Part shown: positions 7,827-9,593 of the stretch, in pieces | Position numbering within the stretch: the stretch's first letter is position 1 | How the letters are laid out: each line of letters begins with the position of its first letter | DNA from: an uncultured Enterobacteriaceae bacterium | GTDB lineage: Bacteria > Pseudomonadota > Gammaproteobacteria > Enterobacterales > Enterobacteriaceae | Length of the DNA stretch: 9,593 nucleotides | Direction: 5' to 3' | Assembly: GCA_936920625.1 (NCBI GenBank) | Contig: CAKZHC010000013.1 | Coordinates: 1-9,593, forward strand | The notes under the pieces: model-generated | Databases searched by the model: none | Seen by the model: the letters and a program-made list of their open reading frames with translations, nothing else | Told to the model about the DNA's origin: nothing | Position numbers and translations under genes: made by a program

Positions 7827-8248
7827 CAGTGACTCTCCAGAACTATTGCCGCAGCACAGCTCGTCACCAGAGCTAGCCCCCCTGCAATATCAATACTGAT
7901 AATACCCGCCAGTATACTCTCTGCAACGTTTACCACAGCCTGAAAACTGGTCGCGCAAACGCGATTCACGCTGTATGCGTCCGTGTAAACACTCAGCCCG
8001 CTTGCCAGCACAATTTCACGTGCAATATTGGGCGCTGCTGGCATTTGCACCACCTGACCAAATACCGGTAATTTAATGAGTTCCGATGGTAACTCACTGT
8101 GTACCATCATCTCATTAACTGTCATTCTGCCCAGTTCGAATGCCGGAATACTATGAAATGCAGGAGCGTGGCGGACAGAAGACGTACGCAACCCATGCAC
8201 TATGACAATGCGTTGTCCCCGGTGGGAGAGCTGGGCTTGCTGATTCAT
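7826..8248 (-). pseudogene. fadI: fadI, 3-ketoacyl-CoA thiolase, internally deleted
   Basis: FadI is the thiolase partner of FadJ (436 aa in E. coli). Here an open frame of only 140 aa remains. Residues 1 to about 124 match the E. coli N-terminus, including VFGQVVQMPAAPNIAREIVL and the block VCATSFQAV with the acyl-accepting cysteine. The sequence then jumps at IAGG to the last residues of the family, LVTSCAAAIVLE, where E. coli has LVTACAAGGLGAAMVLE. About 290 codons are missing, including the catalytic GHP histidine motif, plus about 5 more codons near the end. The frame was preserved, so the remnant is translatable but cannot be a thiolase. The start is ATG 8248, behind AGGTG. E. coli homologues begin at about the same place. 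Confidence 0.95.
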
Positions 8249-8285
8249 CTGTTCACCTGTTGCGACGAAAAACACCAGACGGCGC

Positions 8286-8305
8286 GTTTGACCTTGTTGT
8301 CAAAC
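8286..8305. promoter_or_regulatory. Perfect inverted repeat upstream of fadI, possible operator
   Basis: GTTTGAC, a 6-base spacer CTTGTT, and GTCAAAC form a perfect 7-bp-arm palindrome ending about 38 bp before the fadI start. The position suits a repressor site. fad genes are controlled by FadR in E. coli, but the match to the FadR consensus is only partial (TTTGACCTTGTT), so the regulator is uncertain. With fadI and fadJ broken, it may be a relic. Confidence 0.35.
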
Positions 8306-8415
8306 CTGATCAACGCTTTTAACAATAGTTATTCTCCAGGCCAAGTAGCAGGCAACAAAAATGAGAGCGCACACGCAAGCCCGCAGGAATTCAGATCAGA
8401 ATTTTGAATAAAAGG

Positions 8416-8470
8416 GTGAGCCTGCTTGACATAATCTGTGCCGGAAAATCGACACGTTAGTCAGGCTCAC
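8416..8470. repeat. Imperfect inverted repeat at the edge of the acyltransferase remnant
   Basis: GTGAGCCTG (8416-8424) and CAGGCTCAC (8462-8470) are perfect 9-bp complements. Pairing continues imperfectly inward (12 of 15 positions), leaving a loop of roughly 25 bases. The right arm is followed by TTTAAAA and the left is preceded by AAAAG. There is no transposase frame inside 55 bp. It could be a hairpin terminator-like structure, a miniature element, or the fused ends of a lost insertion. A TTGACA motif occurs inside (8426-8431) without a convincing -10 partner. Confidence 0.55.
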
Positions 8471-8743
8471 TTTAAAATTGATCATGAAAGACCGGTTCCT
8501 CTGGAGAAACTTTCTTCCGCGATGTTCCCGCAGGCCAAAAATCTATGGTGAAATTGCACGGTATTCCATGAACTGTTATACCACCCGAATGGCAATCCCG
8601 GTCCAGAAAAAATTAGATCCGATCTGAACCACTGTCTTGAGATCGCCAAAATAACGCACAAAATGGGGACAAATTACCAACAAATATGGCAGGCTTTCAG
8701 AAATGTTAAACTCAGCATAAATAATGACTGGAGATATTTATGA
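8435..8743 (+). pseudogene. Unidentified protein remnant overlapping the plsC-like gene
   Basis: A plus-strand frame is open from 8435 to 8743 except for one TGA at 8549-8551, about 102 codons in all. The part after the stop has protein-like composition (ELLYHPNGNPGPEKIRSDLN, then LEIAKITHKMGTNYQQIW) and ends NNDWRYL. Its TGA stop (8741-8743) overlaps the ATG of the plsC-like gene (8740-8742), the ATGA arrangement usual for coupled genes in an operon. That overlap is the main reason to think it is the 3' end of a real gene. I do not recognise the family. No start codon with a ribosome binding site is seen at its left, where the inverted repeat lies, so the 5' part is probably lost. Confidence 0.45.
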
Positions 8744-9442
8744 TTTCTATAGTCAGACTGATTTTCATGATTTTTTTTATATTCCTGAGCACTTTTGTGG
8801 TACTGTTTGTCTGCCTTTCACGGCCACGTAACGTCAGGAACGTTCACTTTGCAGCCCAGCTTTACAGTAAAATTTCCTAGTTTCTTGGGGTCAGAATTAC
8901 CATAACCGGCAAGGAAAATATACCGTCAGGCAGCTGTGTTTATGTGGCTAACCATCAAAGTAACTTTGATATTTTTTTCTCACCGCTGCCGTACCGCCTG
9001 ATACAGTAAGTATTGGCAAAAAAAGTATTCTCTATTTTCCGTTCTTTGGCCTGATTTACTGGTTGTCTGGCAACATATTTATTGACAGAGAGAATAAGAT
9101 TAAATCTGTACAGGTGCTGCATAAAGTCAAAGAAAAAATGCTGAAAAATAATATATCTGTCTGGTTATTTCCTGAGGGAACACGCAACTATGGGAAAGGA
9201 TTAAAACGGTTTAAAACAGGCGCTTTCCATCTTGTCCGTAATGCTGGGTTGCCACTGGTTCCAGTTTGTGCCAGTAATTATTATCCAAATTTTAAACTTA
9301 ACAGAATTAATAATGGAGAAATTATTATTAAGTTTCTGCCGCCTGTATCGAAAAAATTACGGAGGGTCGACCTACACGGGAAGTTGTTGTGTCTGTTTAT
9401 GAGGTGATGAACAGGGAAATAGCAGCATTAGATAAAAAATAA
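8740..9442 (+). pseudogene. PlsC-like 1-acylglycerol-3-phosphate acyltransferase, broken
   Basis: Members of this family acylate lysophosphatidic acid to phosphatidic acid at the inner membrane. Reading three frames in turn gives about 234 codons (E. coli PlsC 245 aa). The start, ATG 8740, follows GGAG and encodes a hydrophobic N-terminal helix (MISIVRLIFMIFFIFLSTF). Motifs are NHQSNFD (8950-8970, the NHx4D catalytic motif), FIDR (9078-9089), FPEGTR (9168-9185) and GLPLVPVC. Lesions: TAG at 8878-8880; a frameshift in the T7 run 8972-8978; another near 9375, after which EVVVSVYEVMNREIAALDKK completes the C-terminus to TAA 9442. The last 110-codon stretch is open on its own, but it lacks the NHx4D motif. 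The DNA is very AT-rich (18 G/C in the 60 bases 8741-8800). Because plsC is essential in E. coli, I take this as a decayed extra paralogue rather than the only copy. Confidence 0.9.
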
Positions 9443-9534
9443 TCCAGGCTGCTGATGGTGTTCTAAATTCAGGTTAAAACAGCAGGACGTATGCATATAT
9501 TTTATTATTATGCCGGTTGTGATCCAGGCCAGAC

Positions 9535-9593
<59 letters not shown>

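Noticed and set aside
8099..8407. 102-aa plus-strand frame opposite fadI
   Set aside because: It is the antisense of the fadI remnant and its leader; composition is not protein-like and no ribosome binding site is evident.
9063..9407. Stand-alone 114-aa acyltransferase
   Set aside because: It is only the C-terminal part of the PlsC-like gene; it begins at a TTG in the middle of the conserved YWLSGN block and lacks the NHx4D motif.

Overview
The window looks like a piece of a gammaproteobacterial chromosome, order Enterobacterales, that is losing genes. The evidence is gene order and protein similarity recalled from E. coli; no database search was run. The order yfcL - epmC - (yfcA missing) - mepA - aroC - prmB / smrB / sixA - fadJ - fadI follows the E. 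coli K-12 fabB-fadL neighbourhood closely, and several proteins have exactly or nearly the E. coli length (AroC 361, PrmB 310, SmrB 183, SixA 160 aa). Three genes are clearly broken and one conserved neighbour is absent. This mix of an intact informational and biosynthetic core with frameshifted catabolic genes is typical of a host-restricted bacterium, such as a fairly recent insect symbiont. The genus cannot be told from the sequence.

Left part (1-4185, minus strand): after about 350 bases without a gene come yfcL, epmC (EF-P hydroxylase), mepA (murein endopeptidase), aroC (chorismate synthase) and prmB (methyltransferase for ribosomal protein uL3). They run as one likely operon, transcribed prmB > aroC > mepA > epmC > yfcL, and aroC and mepA overlap by ATGA. 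prmB most likely starts at a TTG codon behind a strong Shine-Dalgarno sequence. The longer reading frame upstream is produced by a tandem 8-bp repeat. MepA has lost one histidine of its catalytic HxH motif.

Middle part (4231-5521): the 8-bp repeat (about 7 copies) lies between the divergent prmB and smrB genes. SmrB (ribosome-collision endonuclease) is intact and convergent with sixA (phosphohistidine phosphatase), which is also intact.

Right part (5703-9593): the fadI-fadJ beta-oxidation operon is dead. fadJ has three frame changes and fadI has lost about two thirds of its length in an in-frame collapse. Beyond them, where E. coli has yfcZ and fadL, is an AT-rich plus-strand remnant: an unidentified frame with one stop that overlaps, by ATGA, a PlsC-like acyltransferase pseudogene with one stop and two frameshifts. 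An imperfect inverted repeat lies at the left edge of this segment, and a GGCA microsatellite of almost 15 copies runs off the right end of the window.

I found no defence system, CRISPR array, tRNA, rRNA or intact mobile element. The points of interest are the repeat-laden prmB leader, the altered MepA active site, the footprints of gene decay, and the two long simple-sequence repeats.
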